DNA from: Cytobacillus oceanisediminis 2691 | GTDB lineage: Bacteria; Bacillota; Bacilli; Bacillales; Cytobacillaceae | Reading direction: 5' to 3' | DNA: 64,000 nucleotides | NCBI RefSeq assembly: GCF_000294775.2 | Contig: NZ_CP015506.1 | Coordinates: forward strand, 1,339,501-1,403,500 | Position numbers and translations under genes: made by a program | Notes under the pieces: model-generated | Seen by the model: only the letters and a program-made list of their open reading frames with translations | Database searches by the model: none | What the model was told of the DNA's origin: nothing | Shown: positions 52,417 through 63,500 of the stretch, one piece after another | Layout: each line of letters begins with the position of its first letter | How positions within the stretch are numbered: position 1 is the stretch's first letter

Positions 52417-52420
52417 TTTT

Positions 52421-52486
52421 ACTGTCTAGCTTTCGCAGCGCCTCCCCCTCGAGGTGTCGGGGGTGGGCAAGGCTCTTGCGCTTTTC
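52421..52486. repeat. Interspersed palindromic repeat, copy 4 (short form)
   Basis: CTGTCTAGCTTTCGCAGCGC then CTCCCCCTCGAGGTGTC runs directly into GGGGGTGGGCAAGGCTCTTG and CGCTTTTCT. The internal part found in copies 1-3 is absent, leaving only the conserved ends, which form CCCCCTC...GGGGG. Confidence 0.75.
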
Positions 52487-52506
52487 TAATTTGCAGGCAA
52501 GATATC

Positions 52507-52833
52507 TCAGATAACATGCAAATTAGGATTATTCCTATATTCAGGTTCACAGTTTACACATACGTCTTCATCATAATCAGTCATATTGACATCTTCACGA
52601 TTGTATTCAATTCCGCAAAGGGAGCAGGCAACCATTTTTTCTTCTTCCATTTCTTCTGGGGGAATTGGGATAGCGTCATTAATTGTAATGGGTTCTACGG
52701 TAACTCCGCGTGTATTGGCCATTTCGGCATTTAAATATTCCTTTGCCGTTTCTTCACTTTCCCAAAATCCCAAATCCCATAACAGCTCCTTGGCATCTCC
52801 GTTTTGAGCCATCAAGCCATAAACAACTTTCAT
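52507..52833 (-). CDS. Small zinc-ribbon-like protein, 108 aa, unknown function
   Basis: A 108-residue protein. The N-terminal part MKVVYGLMAQNGDAKELLWD has no family known to me; the C-terminal part carries CSLCGIEYN and CVNCEPEYRNN, a likely zinc ribbon (C-x2-C twice). AAAGGAG precedes ATG at 52833; the frame runs further upstream without a ribosome site. Stands alone, next to the repeat copy. Confidence 0.65.
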   Translation of the reverse strand: MKVVYGLMAQNGDAKELLWDLGFWESEETAKEYLNAEMANTRGVTVEPITINDAIPIPPEEMEEEKMVACSLCGIEYNREDVNMTDYDEDVCVNCEPEYRNNPNLHVI

Positions 52834-53084
52834 GATAAATGCTCCTTTCAATTTTGCTGTCTTTTGTTTTATATTTCTTAGCCTTTTTTTACAGCGGCTA
52901 AACCGATTCAAAAAATTACCATCAGTTCCCTTGGAAGACCGGGAATGCTTTTTAACCAGGAGATTATATTGCAGGGGACAAAGGAAAAATTGCAGGCTTT
53001 GTCGAATAATAGTCTGAGTAAATGAAAGGATCTGTTTCAGAATCCGATGTCGGAATATTTAAATATATCACGGAGGTGCAATTG

Positions 53085-53825
53085 ATGAGGCTGAAGGATA
53101 AAGTCGCCATTATTACAGGTGCGGCGAATGGAATTGGTCTGGCTGCTGCCGAAAAGTTTGCAGGTGAAGGAGCGGTGGTAGCTATGGCTGATTATGATGC
53201 AGACATGGGAATTACCAGGGCACAAGAGCTGAAGGAAAAAGGTCTTCAGGTTGAGTTTTTTCAGGTTAATGTCTCGGACAGGCAAAGCATAGACAGTATG
53301 GCGGAAGCTGTAAAAGCGGCATTTGGAAAAATTGACATCCTGATCAATAATGCAGGAATTACGAGGGACGGGATGCTGGCAAAGCTTGCTGCAGATGATT
53401 TTCAGGCGGTTATGGACGTGAATCTGACAGGTGTCTTTCATTGTACACAAGCAGTCCTTCCATTCATGCTGGAACAGGGAAGCGGAAAAATAATCAATAC
53501 GTCCTCTGTATCGGGAGTCTATGGGAATGTCGGACAGACAAACTATGCGGCAGCCAAAGCGGGTGTATTGGGGATGACCAAAACATGGGCAAAAGAACTC
53601 GGCAGAAAAGGAATCAACGTAAATGCCGTTGCCCCAGGATTCATCTCAACCGGTATGACAGCAAAAGTACCGGAAAAGGTTATTGGCCAAATGCAGGGCA
53701 TGGTTCCGCTGGGCAGACTTGGAAAACCGGAAGATATTGCGAATGCATACCTGTTTCTGGCTTCCGATGAGTCGGATTATGTGAATGGCACGGTCCTTCA
53801 TGTAGATGGCGGCATCATGATGTAA
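53085..53825 (+). CDS. SDR family 3-oxoacyl/acetoacetyl-CoA reductase (FabG/PhaB-like)
   Basis: A 246-residue short-chain dehydrogenase. Cofactor motif TGAANGIG near residue 12, NNAG near 85, catalytic Ser in NTSSVSG near 137 and YAAAK near 152 (Tyr, Lys), and a C-terminal NGTVLHVDGG. ATG at 53085 follows GGAGGTG. It is 54 bases before a thiolase gene; thiolase plus NAD(P)H reductase interconverts acetyl-CoA and 3-hydroxybutyryl-CoA. No polymer synthase is nearby, so fatty-acid or ketone metabolism is more likely than PHB. Confidence 0.85.
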   Translation: MRLKDKVAIITGAANGIGLAAAEKFAGEGAVVAMADYDADMGITRAQELKEKGLQVEFFQVNVSDRQSIDSMAEAVKAAFGKIDILINNAGITRDGMLAKLAADDFQAVMDVNLTGVFHCTQAVLPFMLEQGSGKIINTSSVSGVYGNVGQTNYAAAKAGVLGMTKTWAKELGRKGINVNAVAPGFISTGMTAKVPEKVIGQMQGMVPLGRLGKPEDIANAYLFLASDESDYVNGTVLHVDGGIMM

Positions 53826-53879
53826 TGAACTGACTTCGAGCCTGTGCTCGATAATCAGAAGATTAATGAGGTGGAAAAG

Positions 53880-55058
53880 ATGAGAAATGTTGTCATAACA
53901 TCAGCAGTCAGAACACCGGTTGGCACGTTTGGAGGAGCGTTTAAGGATCTGCTGCCGACGGATTTGATTGTGCCTGTATTAAAAGAAGCTGCCGGGAGAA
54001 GCGGCCTGCAGAGCAATGAGGTGGATGAAGTGATATTGGGACACTGCATTCAGCGTACAGATGAACCGAATACAGCAAGAACAGCAGCTTTGCTTGCAGG
54101 CTTTGACGATACAACAACAGGGTTCACAGTCCAGAGGCAGTGTGCATCCGGTATGCAGGCAATTATGTCTGCAGCACTGCAGATTCAGTCAGGGATGTCA
54201 GATATCGTGATTGCTGGAGGAGTTGAAGCCATGAGCTCCAGCCCTTATGTATTAAAACAGCATCGCTGGGGCGCCCGCATGCAGCATGGGCAGGTAACCG
54301 ATACCGTATGGGAAATTCTCGAAGATCCAATCCATCATATTATGATGGGGGAAACGGCAGAAAACCTGGCAGAAATGCATGCCATTACAAGAGAAGAACA
54401 AGATGAAGCAGCCTTGCTCAGCCACAGGAGAGCCTTGCATGCAATTGAAAACGGTTACTTTGATTCGCAGATCGTTCCAATTACTGTGAAAAGCAGGAAA
54501 GGAGAAGTAACCGTTACAAAAGATGAAAACCCGCGGGCAGATTTAACAGCCGAAAAGCTGCGAAGCTTGAGCCCTGTCTTCAGAAAGGGTGGCTCTGTTA
54601 CAGCAGGAAATGCATCAAGCCTGAATGACGGCGGAGCAGCACTTGTCCTGATGCCGGAAGATCTGGCTCTGGACAAGGGACTGAAGCCTCTGGCAAAGAT
54701 TGCTGGCTTCTCCGTGGCAGGAGTAGATCCAAAAGTAATGGGAATAGGGCCTGTGCCGGCAGTACAAAAAGGTCTTGCTAATGTAAGCTGGTCGCTTGAT
54801 GATGCAGACTTGATTGAGATAAATGAGGCTTTTGCAGCCCAATATTTGGCGGTTGAGAAAGAGTTAGGCTTAAACCGGGACAAAGTAAATGTAAATGGAA
54901 GCGGAATCAGTCTGGGACACCCTATTGGATGTACCGGTGCGCGCCTTGTTGTGGGTCTCGTTCATGAATTAAAGAGAAGAGGCGGCCATAAAGGAATAGC
55001 TTCTCTATGTGTCGGAGGCGGGATGGGAGCCACAATATTTGTGGAAACGTACGAATAA
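53880..55058 (+). CDS. Thiolase family protein (acetyl-CoA C-acetyltransferase type)
   Basis: A 392-residue thiolase: nucleophile Cys in VQRQCASGMQAI near 88, EINEAFAAQ near 315, GSGISLGHPIGCTGAR with His near 347, and CVGGGMG with the second Cys near 377. It condenses or cleaves acyl-CoAs. GAGGTGG precedes the ATG. Operon with the SDR reductase. Confidence 0.9.
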   Translation: MRNVVITSAVRTPVGTFGGAFKDLLPTDLIVPVLKEAAGRSGLQSNEVDEVILGHCIQRTDEPNTARTAALLAGFDDTTTGFTVQRQCASGMQAIMSAALQIQSGMSDIVIAGGVEAMSSSPYVLKQHRWGARMQHGQVTDTVWEILEDPIHHIMMGETAENLAEMHAITREEQDEAALLSHRRALHAIENGYFDSQIVPITVKSRKGEVTVTKDENPRADLTAEKLRSLSPVFRKGGSVTAGNASSLNDGGAALVLMPEDLALDKGLKPLAKIAGFSVAGVDPKVMGIGPVPAVQKGLANVSWSLDDADLIEINEAFAAQYLAVEKELGLNRDKVNVNGSGISLGHPIGCTGARLVVGLVHELKRRGGHKGIASLCVGGGMGATIFVETYE

Positions 55059-55086
55059 AGAGTTCCTTCGGGGGCTCTTTATTTAT
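55057..55086 (+). terminator. Terminator after the thiolase gene
   Basis: AAAGAG and CTCTTT pair, with TCC/GGG extension, around a short loop, followed by ATTTATT. It includes the end of the stop codon. Confidence 0.6.
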
Positions 55087-55137
55087 CCAATAAGCGGATC
55101 CCATCCTGCAGAATTGATTTTTCCGGAGGTGAAGAAA

Positions 55138-55676
55138 GTGATAAGCAGTACGATATTGTCTGGAAAGAGGATCATTCTGGGATCGTTTATTGAGGATGAT
55201 ATTAAAAAGATAATCCAGTGGCATGCAGACGAAAAAATCATGCGAAACCTGGATGCTCTGCCGGTAAAACCCAAACAGGAAATGGAAATTAAGAAATGGC
55301 TTGTGAATGTCCGCAAAACACCTTCAGATTTTCGCTTAGGTTAAAAGAAGCAAATGAACTGATAGGATATGCGGAGCTAAACGGCATTCTATGGCCACAC
55401 AGAACAAGCTGGATCACCATTGCCATTGCAGATGAAGCCGAATGGGGTAAAGGGTATGGAAAGGAAGCCATGCAATGCCTGATTCGCTATGCTTTTATGG
55501 AGCTGAATCTGTATAGGCTTCAGCTTTCTGTATTTTCCTATAATACTAGAGCAAAAACTCTTTATGAAAGTCTTGGATTCCAGAGAGAAGGCTGCTATAG
55601 AGAGTTTCTTGAGCGCGATGGAAAACGGCATGATATGTATCTATACGGGCTCCTGAGAAAGGAGTGGAAAGAGTGA
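55138..55676 (+). pseudogene. GNAT N-acetyltransferase (RimJ/RimL-like), frameshifted
   Basis: The frame starting GTG at 55138 (after GGAGGTGAAG) encodes a GNAT N terminus but stops at 55344. A second frame, overlapping from about 55296, continues as FRFSLRLKEANELIGYAELNG through WGKGYGKEAMQCLIRYAF to the end at 55676. One extra A in the AAAA run at 55315-55318 would join them into a 179-residue protein reading VRKNTFRFSLRLKEANELIG. So one base is missing: true decay, phase variation at a short run, or a sequencing error. Confidence 0.8.
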
Positions 55677-55678
55677 AG

Positions 55679-55701
55679 AAGCGCGGAATAATTCCGCGCT
55701 T
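55679..55701. terminator. Bidirectional terminator between the GNAT and MFS genes
   Basis: AAGCGCGGAAT and ATTCCGCGCTT form a perfect 11-bp stem with one central base; the plus strand continues TATAAG and the minus strand TCTTC, so T-runs are weak. Confidence 0.65.
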
Positions 55702-55709
55702 TATAAGAT

Positions 55710-56864
55710 TTATTCTGGCTGACTGACAAAAGTAAATTCTTTTGACAAGTAATAGCTAAGAATGATATTCGTCAGGAAAAAGGCAAGAAGCAGATACAGT
55801 ACATAATAATATTCAAGAATCATAACTGCCGGCGGGGCAAGGCTTGCTCCGGTTAATAGAAAAAAAGAATAGAGAGAAAGCGCTTTTGCACGGTCAGCCC
55901 CTGCAATCATGCCAATCAGTGTGATAACAGTGGGAACAAGAAGGGATATGGAAGCCACAAACATAATGGAAATTGCCATTAAGGCAATAGTGCTGCTGAA
56001 GAAAAACATATTAATAATGCTGAAAATCCCTAAAAGTAAACCAAGCTTTAATGTCGAATGGGCACCAATCCGCTCAATTAATTTTCCCGTAAAGAGAGAC
56101 AGCAGCGCCCCGATTAGTCCCACAGCTCTTAATGTGAACAGCTCCTCCATGGTTCCCTCGAAATTCCTTCCTATTGCATCGTAAAAAGCTACAAAGGCAA
56201 ACAGCAAAGTAAAGGTAATAGCATAGCTTTGGAGCAGGCTTCCCTTCATTAATAGTTTTTTCATAATAGAAATAACGGAAACCCCTGATTTGGAAGGAGG
56301 AGAAGTGCCTGGAAGTATTTTATACGATACAAGGAAAAGAATAAAATAGCAAAACGCAAAGAAATAAAAAGCATAGTTCCATTTAAAATAAAAAGTAATT
56401 GTCGAACTGATCAGCTGTCCAAGAATGCCGGCGACAAGGAATCCTGTATTGATAAAAACAAGCAGCAGGGTGCGGCCCCTCGGCCTGAAAAGATCAAAGG
56501 TATAAGCGAAGGCAACAGGAGCAAAGCTCCCAAGAGTCAGCCCCTGAATCGACCTGGTTATATAGAGAGCCTCTACATTAGGAGAAAGCCCTACAGCACA
56601 AGTGGACAAAGCAGAAGCAAACAAACCTGTAATAATAATTCTGCGCCTGCCAAAGGTATCGGAAGCAGGGCCAAAGAATAGCAGGCCGGCTGCATAAAAA
56701 AATGCAAACAGGCTTCCACCGCCAACAATATAATTTTCATTTACCTGAAAAGAGTCAGCAATATCCCCGTAAATAGGGATTAGTGTATAAATATTGCTGG
56801 CCACAAAAACTCCTGTAACTGTCAAAATGACTGAAGTTGCAATCAGGATCTGTTTTGAAATCAT
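55710..56864 (-). CDS. MFS transporter
   Basis: A 384-residue major facilitator with about twelve helices. The helix 2-3 loop motif GPASDTFGRRRII near residue 66 and the RSIQGLTLGSFAPVAFAYTFDLF stretch near 105 mark the drug/metabolite exporter branch. ATG at 56864 follows GCAGGTGATAAGG; the longer frame upstream is not family-like. Substrate unknown. Confidence 0.87.
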   Translation of the reverse strand: MISKQILIATSVILTVTGVFVASNIYTLIPIYGDIADSFQVNENYIVGGGSLFAFFYAAGLLFFGPASDTFGRRRIIITGLFASALSTCAVGLSPNVEALYITRSIQGLTLGSFAPVAFAYTFDLFRPRGRTLLLVFINTGFLVAGILGQLISSTITFYFKWNYAFYFFAFCYFILFLVSYKILPGTSPPSKSGVSVISIMKKLLMKGSLLQSYAITFTLLFAFVAFYDAIGRNFEGTMEELFTLRAVGLIGALLSLFTGKLIERIGAHSTLKLGLLLGIFSIINMFFFSSTIALMAISIMFVASISLLVPTVITLIGMIAGADRAKALSLYSFFLLTGASLAPPAVMILEYYYVLYLLLAFFLTNIILSYYLSKEFTFVSQPE

Positions 56865-57011
56865 CCTTATCACCTGCCGATATACTTTATGCACAAAACC
56901 TCGTATAGGTAAGTTGTCATTTCCACAATTTTGAAGAACCCCATTCGAAAAATTGAACAGCTTATATGATAAAATAATGATAGAGTGAGAGTTTTTTTAA
57001 GGAGGAAAAAT

Positions 57012-60000
57012 ATGACCGTACGTTTATTGATAGGCCGGTCCGGAAGCGGCAAAACGGAATACTGCCTAAATGAAATCCGCGATGAACTGCGGCTTAACCC
57101 GGATGGAGATCCAATCATTTATTTAGTTCCGGAACAAATGACGTTCCTTTCAGAATATAAATTAATTACCACGCCCGGCCTTGGCGGAATGATACGCAGC
57201 CAGGTATATTCTTTCACGCGCCTTGCCTGGAGAATTCTTCAGGAAACAGGAGGCATGAGCAGATATCATCTTAACAGTGTTGGCATCAGCATGCTTATCC
57301 GCAAGATCATCGAAGATAAAAAGGATGAGCTGAAGCTTTTTCAGAGGGCTGCCGATAAAAATGGTTTTATTCAGCAAATTGAACAAATGATGACTGAATT
57401 CAAACGTTATTGTGTAGCACCCGATGAACTGGCTGAAAGGCAGCAGCAGCTCTCAGGAACAGGAAAATCGAACAAGGCACTTCAGGACAAGCTTCATGAC
57501 CTTGAGTTAATCTATAAAAATTTTGAAGAATCCCTTGCAGGCAAATATACTGATTCAGAAGACTACTTCCGCCTTCTTGCTGAAAAGGCCTCCCATTCAG
57601 AGTATCTAAAAAATGCCGAGGTTTATATAGATGGCTTTTACAGCTTTACACCACAGGAATATTCGATTGTTGAACAGCTGATGAAGCAGTGTAAAAACGT
57701 CACTATTACACTGACACTTGACAAGCAGTTTAAACATAGTGCAACTGAAGAACTTCATTTATTCAGAATGGCCGGAGAAAACTATCAGACAATCAAAGAA
57801 ATGGCTTCCCGCAACAGATTGGGTATTGAAGAAATGTTCATTACTGAGCAAAAAAGGTGGTGCAGCCCTTCTCTTAGGCACCTTGAGGCACATTTTGACA
57901 GCAGGCCTGCTGAGGCATTTCTGGGGGAAGCAGACATTCACATCGGACAGGCTGTCAACAGGAGGGCTGAAATCGAGGGCGTTGCCAGAAAAATAAATAA
58001 GCTTGTTCGCACAGATGGCTATCGCTATCGTGATATTGCAGTACTTGCAAGAAACGGACAGGATTATCATGACATGATTGAAACAGTGTTCCATGACTAT
58101 GAAATCCCATTTTTTATTGACCAAAAAAGAACTATGCTGAATCATCCGCTTGTGGAGTTAATTAGGTCAACTCTTGAAATCATCAATGGGAATTGGCGGT
58201 ATGAACCGATCTTCAGAGCAGTAAAAACGGAACTGATTTTTCCGTCCAAATTAAACGCCGGCAAGCTTCGTGAGCAAATGGACAGACTTGAGAACTATGT
58301 TCTTGCCTATGGAATTCAAGGGGACAAATGGACGAAGAAGAAAAGATGGATATACAGGAGAATCAGGGGGCTGGAGTTTGAAGCGGTTGCCCAGACAGAT
58401 TCCGAGAAGAGAATAGAAGATGAGTTAAGTGATTTGCGCGAAATGATTACAGGCCCAATATTAAGGCTGCACAGGCGCTTAAAAAAAGCTGCTGATGGCC
58501 GCGGATATTGTGAAGCTTTATTTTTATACCTGGAAGAATTGGATGTGCCTGTGAAGATTGAAAAGTGGAAATCAGCTGAAGAGGAAAAAGGGAACCTTGT
58601 TAAATCAAGGGAGCATGGACAAGCATGGAATGCCATTATGGAGCTTCTCGATCAGTATGTAGAAATGCTTGGTGAAGAAGAAGTGACGCTAAAGCGCTTT
58701 GCTTCCGTTCTGGATGCCGGTCTGGAGTCGCTTCGATTTACACTTGTTCCGCCTGCCATCGATCAGGTCATGGCGGCCGATTTGGAAAGGTCAAGGCTAA
58801 CTGATATTAAAGCTGCCTTTGTCATTGGTCTGAATGAAGGAGTAATACCTGCCAAATTCTCAGAGGACGGTGTGCTGGCGGATGATGACAGAGAAATTCT
58901 GAACACAAACGGAATGAAACTGGCGCCAGGAAGCCGTACACGACTTCTTGATGAAGAATTTATAGCCTATAAAGCGTTTGTTACTCCATCAGAAAAACTT
59001 TTTATCAGTTACCCGCTGGCAAATGAAGAAGGTAAAGCACTTATGCCTTCTCCTTATATTAAGAGATTGGGAGATTTATTCCCTGATTGCAGGCAGCATT
59101 CCTTCATGTCGGATCCGGCAGAACTGCCGGAAACGGAGCAGCTGGAATATGCGGATAATCTAAATACTGCACTTTCGTATTTGACTTCACAGCTTCAGCT
59201 GAAAAAACGCAGCTATCCAATTTATGACCTGTGGTGGGATGTTTATAACTGCTATCTTAACAATGAGCATTGGAGAAGGCCGGCATTAAAGGTTCTTTCC
59301 AGCCTGAATTATGAAAACCGGACACTTCAGCTTGGCGCAGACATCAGTAAAGAATTGTATGGTGATCATATTCAGGCGAGTGTTTCCAGGATGGAATTAT
59401 TCCATAGCTGTCCATTTTCCCATTTTGCACAGCATGGACTAAGGCTGCGGGAAAGACAGGTATACCGCTTAGAAGCTCCGGATATCGGGGATTTATTCCA
59501 TGCAGCTTTAAAATTTATCGCAGAAACAGTTATGACCCAGAAGCTTTCATGGACAGATATGACAAGGGAACAGTGTGAAATCCTTGCAAAAGAAGCAGTT
59601 GAAATGCTTGCTCCTAAACTGCAAAATGAAATTCTTTTAAGCTCGAACAGGCATCACTATATTAAGAGAAAGCTTGAGCAAATCATCAGCAGGGCTTCCT
59701 ATGTTATCAGTGAGCATGCCAAATCAAGCGGATTCTCGCCAGTGGGGCTGGAATTGGGGTTTGGTCCAAAAGGAGAACTTCCTTCGCTTGTTTTTCCTCT
59801 TAAAAATGGGACTAAAATGGAGCTTGTCGGAAGAATTGACAGAGTGGACAAGGCTCAGGATACAAACGGGACATTTTTACGGGTAATTGACTATAAATCC
59901 AGCTCCAAGGATTTGAATGTCAGTGAGGTATATTATGGGATTGCTCTGCAGATGCTCACGTATCTGGACATCATTATTGCTCATTCCAATTCTTTGATCG

Positions 60001-60518
60001 GGACTGAAGCCGATCCGGCAGGAGTCCTTTATTTCCATGTTCATAATCCAATCGTCAGCACTTCAAAAATGCTGACCATAGAGGATATCGAGCAGGAACT
60101 CTATAAGAAATTTAAAATGAATGGCCTGCTGCTGGGAGATGAAAATGTCATCAGGTTAATGGACCAGACAATTGAGACAGGCGATTCATCCATTATCTCA
60201 GCCGGATTTAAAAAAGACGGCACACTTTCAAAGCGATCTAAAGTGGCTAGCAAGCAGGAGTTTGATTATTTGCGGCGCTACGTAAGAAAGATGTATAGGA
60301 ATACTGGCAATATGATTACAGAGGGCGATGTTAAAATTGCCCCATATAAAATGAAGGAAAAAACACCATGTACATTTTGTGCCTATAAATCTGTATGCCA
60401 ATTTGACGAATCGCTCGAAACCAATGATTACAGGTTATTTGTGCCTAAGCCAAAAGAAGACATGATTGAAATCATCAAGAAGGAGGTGGAGGGCGATGAA
60501 AATGGCCATACCGCCTAA
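57012..60518 (+). CDS. addB: ATP-dependent helicase/nuclease subunit AddB
   Basis: A 1168-residue AddB, full length. N-terminal Walker A GRSGSGKTEYC at residues 7-17, degenerate helicase domains, and a C-terminal RecB-type nuclease with iron-sulfur cysteines in HSCPFSHFAQHG near 800 and CTFCAYKSVCQF near 1120; the nuclease core RVIDYKSSSKDL is near 960. With AddA it resects double-strand breaks to Chi. AAGGAGG precedes ATG at 57012. Overlaps addA. Confidence 0.96.
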   Translation: MTVRLLIGRSGSGKTEYCLNEIRDELRLNPDGDPIIYLVPEQMTFLSEYKLITTPGLGGMIRSQVYSFTRLAWRILQETGGMSRYHLNSVGISMLIRKIIEDKKDELKLFQRAADKNGFIQQIEQMMTEFKRYCVAPDELAERQQQLSGTGKSNKALQDKLHDLELIYKNFEESLAGKYTDSEDYFRLLAEKASHSEYLKNAEVYIDGFYSFTPQEYSIVEQLMKQCKNVTITLTLDKQFKHSATEELHLFRMAGENYQTIKEMASRNRLGIEEMFITEQKRWCSPSLRHLEAHFDSRPAEAFLGEADIHIGQAVNRRAEIEGVARKINKLVRTDGYRYRDIAVLARNGQDYHDMIETVFHDYEIPFFIDQKRTMLNHPLVELIRSTLEIINGNWRYEPIFRAVKTELIFPSKLNAGKLREQMDRLENYVLAYGIQGDKWTKKKRWIYRRIRGLEFEAVAQTDSEKRIEDELSDLREMITGPILRLHRRLKKAADGRGYCEALFLYLEELDVPVKIEKWKSAEEEKGNLVKSREHGQAWNAIMELLDQYVEMLGEEEVTLKRFASVLDAGLESLRFTLVPPAIDQVMAADLERSRLTDIKAAFVIGLNEGVIPAKFSEDGVLADDDREILNTNGMKLAPGSRTRLLDEEFIAYKAFVTPSEKLFISYPLANEEGKALMPSPYIKRLGDLFPDCRQHSFMSDPAELPETEQLEYADNLNTALSYLTSQLQLKKRSYPIYDLWWDVYNCYLNNEHWRRPALKVLSSLNYENRTLQLGADISKELYGDHIQASVSRMELFHSCPFSHFAQHGLRLRERQVYRLEAPDIGDLFHAALKFIAETVMTQKLSWTDMTREQCEILAKEAVEMLAPKLQNEILLSSNRHHYIKRKLEQIISRASYVISEHAKSSGFSPVGLELGFGPKGELPSLVFPLKNGTKMELVGRIDRVDKAQDTNGTFLRVIDYKSSSKDLNVSEVYYGIALQMLTYLDIIIAHSNSLIGTEADPAGVLYFHVHNPIVSTSKMLTIEDIEQELYKKFKMNGLLLGDENVIRLMDQTIETGDSSIISAGFKKDGTLSKRSKVASKQEFDYLRRYVRKMYRNTGNMITEGDVKIAPYKMKEKTPCTFCAYKSVCQFDESLETNDYRLFVPKPKEDMIEIIKKEVEGDENGHTA

Positions 60519-63500
60519 GCCGGAAGATGCAACCTGGACTGATGACCAGTGGAAAGCAATTATGGCCAAGGGACAGGATATTCTGGTGGCTGCTGCAGCC
60601 GGTTCAGGGAAAACGGCTGTTTTGGTTGAAAGGATTATCAATAAGATTATCGCTGATGAAGATCCTATTAATGTCGATGAACTCCTTGTTGTGACCTTCA
60701 CAAATGCCTCAGCTGCCGAAATGAGGCACAGAATCGGCGAGGCGCTTGAAAAAGCGATTAATGCCGATCCGAAGTCTGCTCACCTCAGAAAGCAGGTAAG
60801 CTTATTAAACAGGGCATCCATCTCGACTTTGCATTCATTTTGCTTAGAGATGATCCGTAAATATTACTACATGACCGATATTGATCCCGGATTTCGAATC
60901 GCTGATGAAACAGAAGCACAGCTCTTAAGGGATGAAGTACTCGAGGAGCTTTTTGAAGAGGAATACGGTAAAGAGGGAAACGAATCATTCTTTGCACTTG
61001 TGGATACTTTTACAAATGACAGAAGTGACACTGCCCTTCAGGATATAATAAGGGACTTATACGATTTTGCCCGCTCCAACCCTTCACCTGATCAATATCT
61101 TGATTCAATTGTTGAGATGTATAACGTGGACGGTGTTGAAAGTCTTGAAAAGCTTCCATTTGTCCGTTCCCTTTTGGAGGATATAGATCTTCAGCTGAAA
61201 GGGGCCAGGCAGCTGCTGGAATATGGGCTGGAGCTGACCAAGCTTCCTGGAGGACCGGCTCCGAGAGCAGAAAACTTTATCGCAGATCTGCACGTTGTCA
61301 ATACTCTAATCGAAGCGAAAAACGATTCGTGGCCGATGCTATATGAAGCGATGCAATCATGGTCTTTTGGCAGAGCCAAAACGTGTAAAGGCAATGATTA
61401 TGATGAAGGGCTGGTTGAAAAGGCAAAGAAACTCAGGGACCAGGCCAAGAAAATCATAACCGGCCTGCAGGAAGAACTGTTTTTCCGCAAACAGGAAAGC
61501 TTCATGCGTGACATGGCGGAAATGAAGCCCCATATAGAATCGCTTGTTTCGTTAGTTAAAGAATTCTCAATTCGCTTTGACCAGGTTAAAACTGAAAAAG
61601 GGCTGGTTGACTTTGCCGATCTTGAGCATTATTGCCTTGAAATTCTTTCATCATCAGATGAAGAGGGAAGGCTATTGCCATCAGAAGCAGCTCTTGCCTG
61701 CAGAAATCAGTTCAAAGAAGTCCTGGTTGATGAGTATCAGGATACCAACATGGTGCAGGAAGCTATTTTGCAGCTGGTAACAGCAGATTCAGAAGAAAAT
61801 GGGAATCTTTTCATGGTAGGCGATGTAAAGCAGTCGATCTACCGTTTCCGCCTTGCAGAGCCTAATCTGTTTTTGAGTAAGTACACCCGGTTCGGACGGG
61901 ACGGAGAAGAGACAGGCCTTAGAATTGATCTGGCGCGAAATTTCAGAAGCCGTAAAGAAGTCCTCCACGGGACCAACTATATTTTTAAGCAAATTATGGG
62001 GACATCTGTTGGTGAAATTGAGTATGATCAGGCAGCTGAGCTTATTAAAGGAGCACCTTATTCAGAGAGTCAGGAACACCCTGTGGAAATAGCCATTATT
62101 GATCTTGAAGGAAATGAAAAAAACGAACCTGAGCCTGAATCAATGGATGAGGGTTTTGACAGCGAAGAGTTAGCCCAGTCACAGCTCGAAGCCAGATTTA
62201 TGGCGTCGAAAATAAAAGAAATCATTGGGAATCGGAAAGAAGTTTACAACACAAAGACCGAATCCGGGCGGCCTGCCAAGTACAGGGATATTGTCATCCT
62301 GCTTCGTTCCATGACATGGGCTCCGCAAATAATGGAGGAGTTCAAACAGCAGGGAATCCCTGTTTATGCCAATCTCTCCAGCGGCTATTTTGAAGCAACG
62401 GAAGTAGCGATTATGATGTCACTTCTAAAAGTGATTGATAATCCGTATCAGGATATTCCGCTGGCATCAGTTCTAAGATCTCCTATTTTGGGGCTGACAG
62501 AAGAAGAGCTTGCACAAATCAGAATCCATAATAAAAGAGGGTCTTTCTATGAAGCATTGACTTCTTTTTGCCGGAATGACCCAACCCTGGAAACAGAAGA
62601 ATTATATGAGAAAGTGCGGCCGTTTTTTGACCAGCTTAAAGATTGGCGTGTGATGGCCCGCCAGGGTTCGCTTTCCGAACTGATTTGGCATCTGTATAGA
62701 GAAACCAGATTTTATGATTTCGTCGGCGGCATGCCGGGCGGAAAGCAGAGGCAGGCAAACCTTCGCGCATTGTACGATAGAGCAAGACAGTATGAAGCAA
62801 CATCATTCAGAGGATTATTCCGCTTCTTAAGGTTTATTGAACGAATGCGGGACAGAGGCGATGATCTTGGCGCTGCCCGTGCTTTGGGTGAGCAGGAAGA
62901 TGTTGTCCGTCTTATGACGATCCACAGCAGCAAAGGGCTGGAATTTCCTTTCGTTTTCATTGCAGGGCTTGCCCGCAATTTTAATACGATGGATCTGAAA
63001 AAGCCATACTTGCTTGATAAGGAATTTGGATTCGCTGCAAAATATGTAAATGCCGAGAAGAGAATTTCTTACCCCTCTTTGCCGCAGATTGCTTTTAAAC
63101 GAAAAAAGAAAATGGAAATGCTTGCTGAAGAAATGCGGGTCCTATATGTTGCTTTAACAAGGGCGAAGGAAAAGCTTTTCCTGGTATCGTCCGTCAAAAG
63201 TGCAGATAAAAAATTAAATCAGTGGCTGCAGGCATCGGAGCATAAAGAGTGGCTCCTGAATGAGTATGACAGGGCTTCTGCAAACAGTTACCTGGACTGG
63301 ATTGGTCCATCGCTTGTCAGACATAGAGATTGTGAGGCATTGAGAGGAGAAGGGCCGGTTCATCCTCTCGTTCCTGCAGAAATACTTGAACACCCTTCCT
63401 GCTGGAATATAACCATAATCAAAAGCGAAGAAGCTGCAGTTCTTTCAGAAGAAGCCAATGAGGGCGAAACGGATTTGCTGCAATTGGTTTATGAAGGAAA

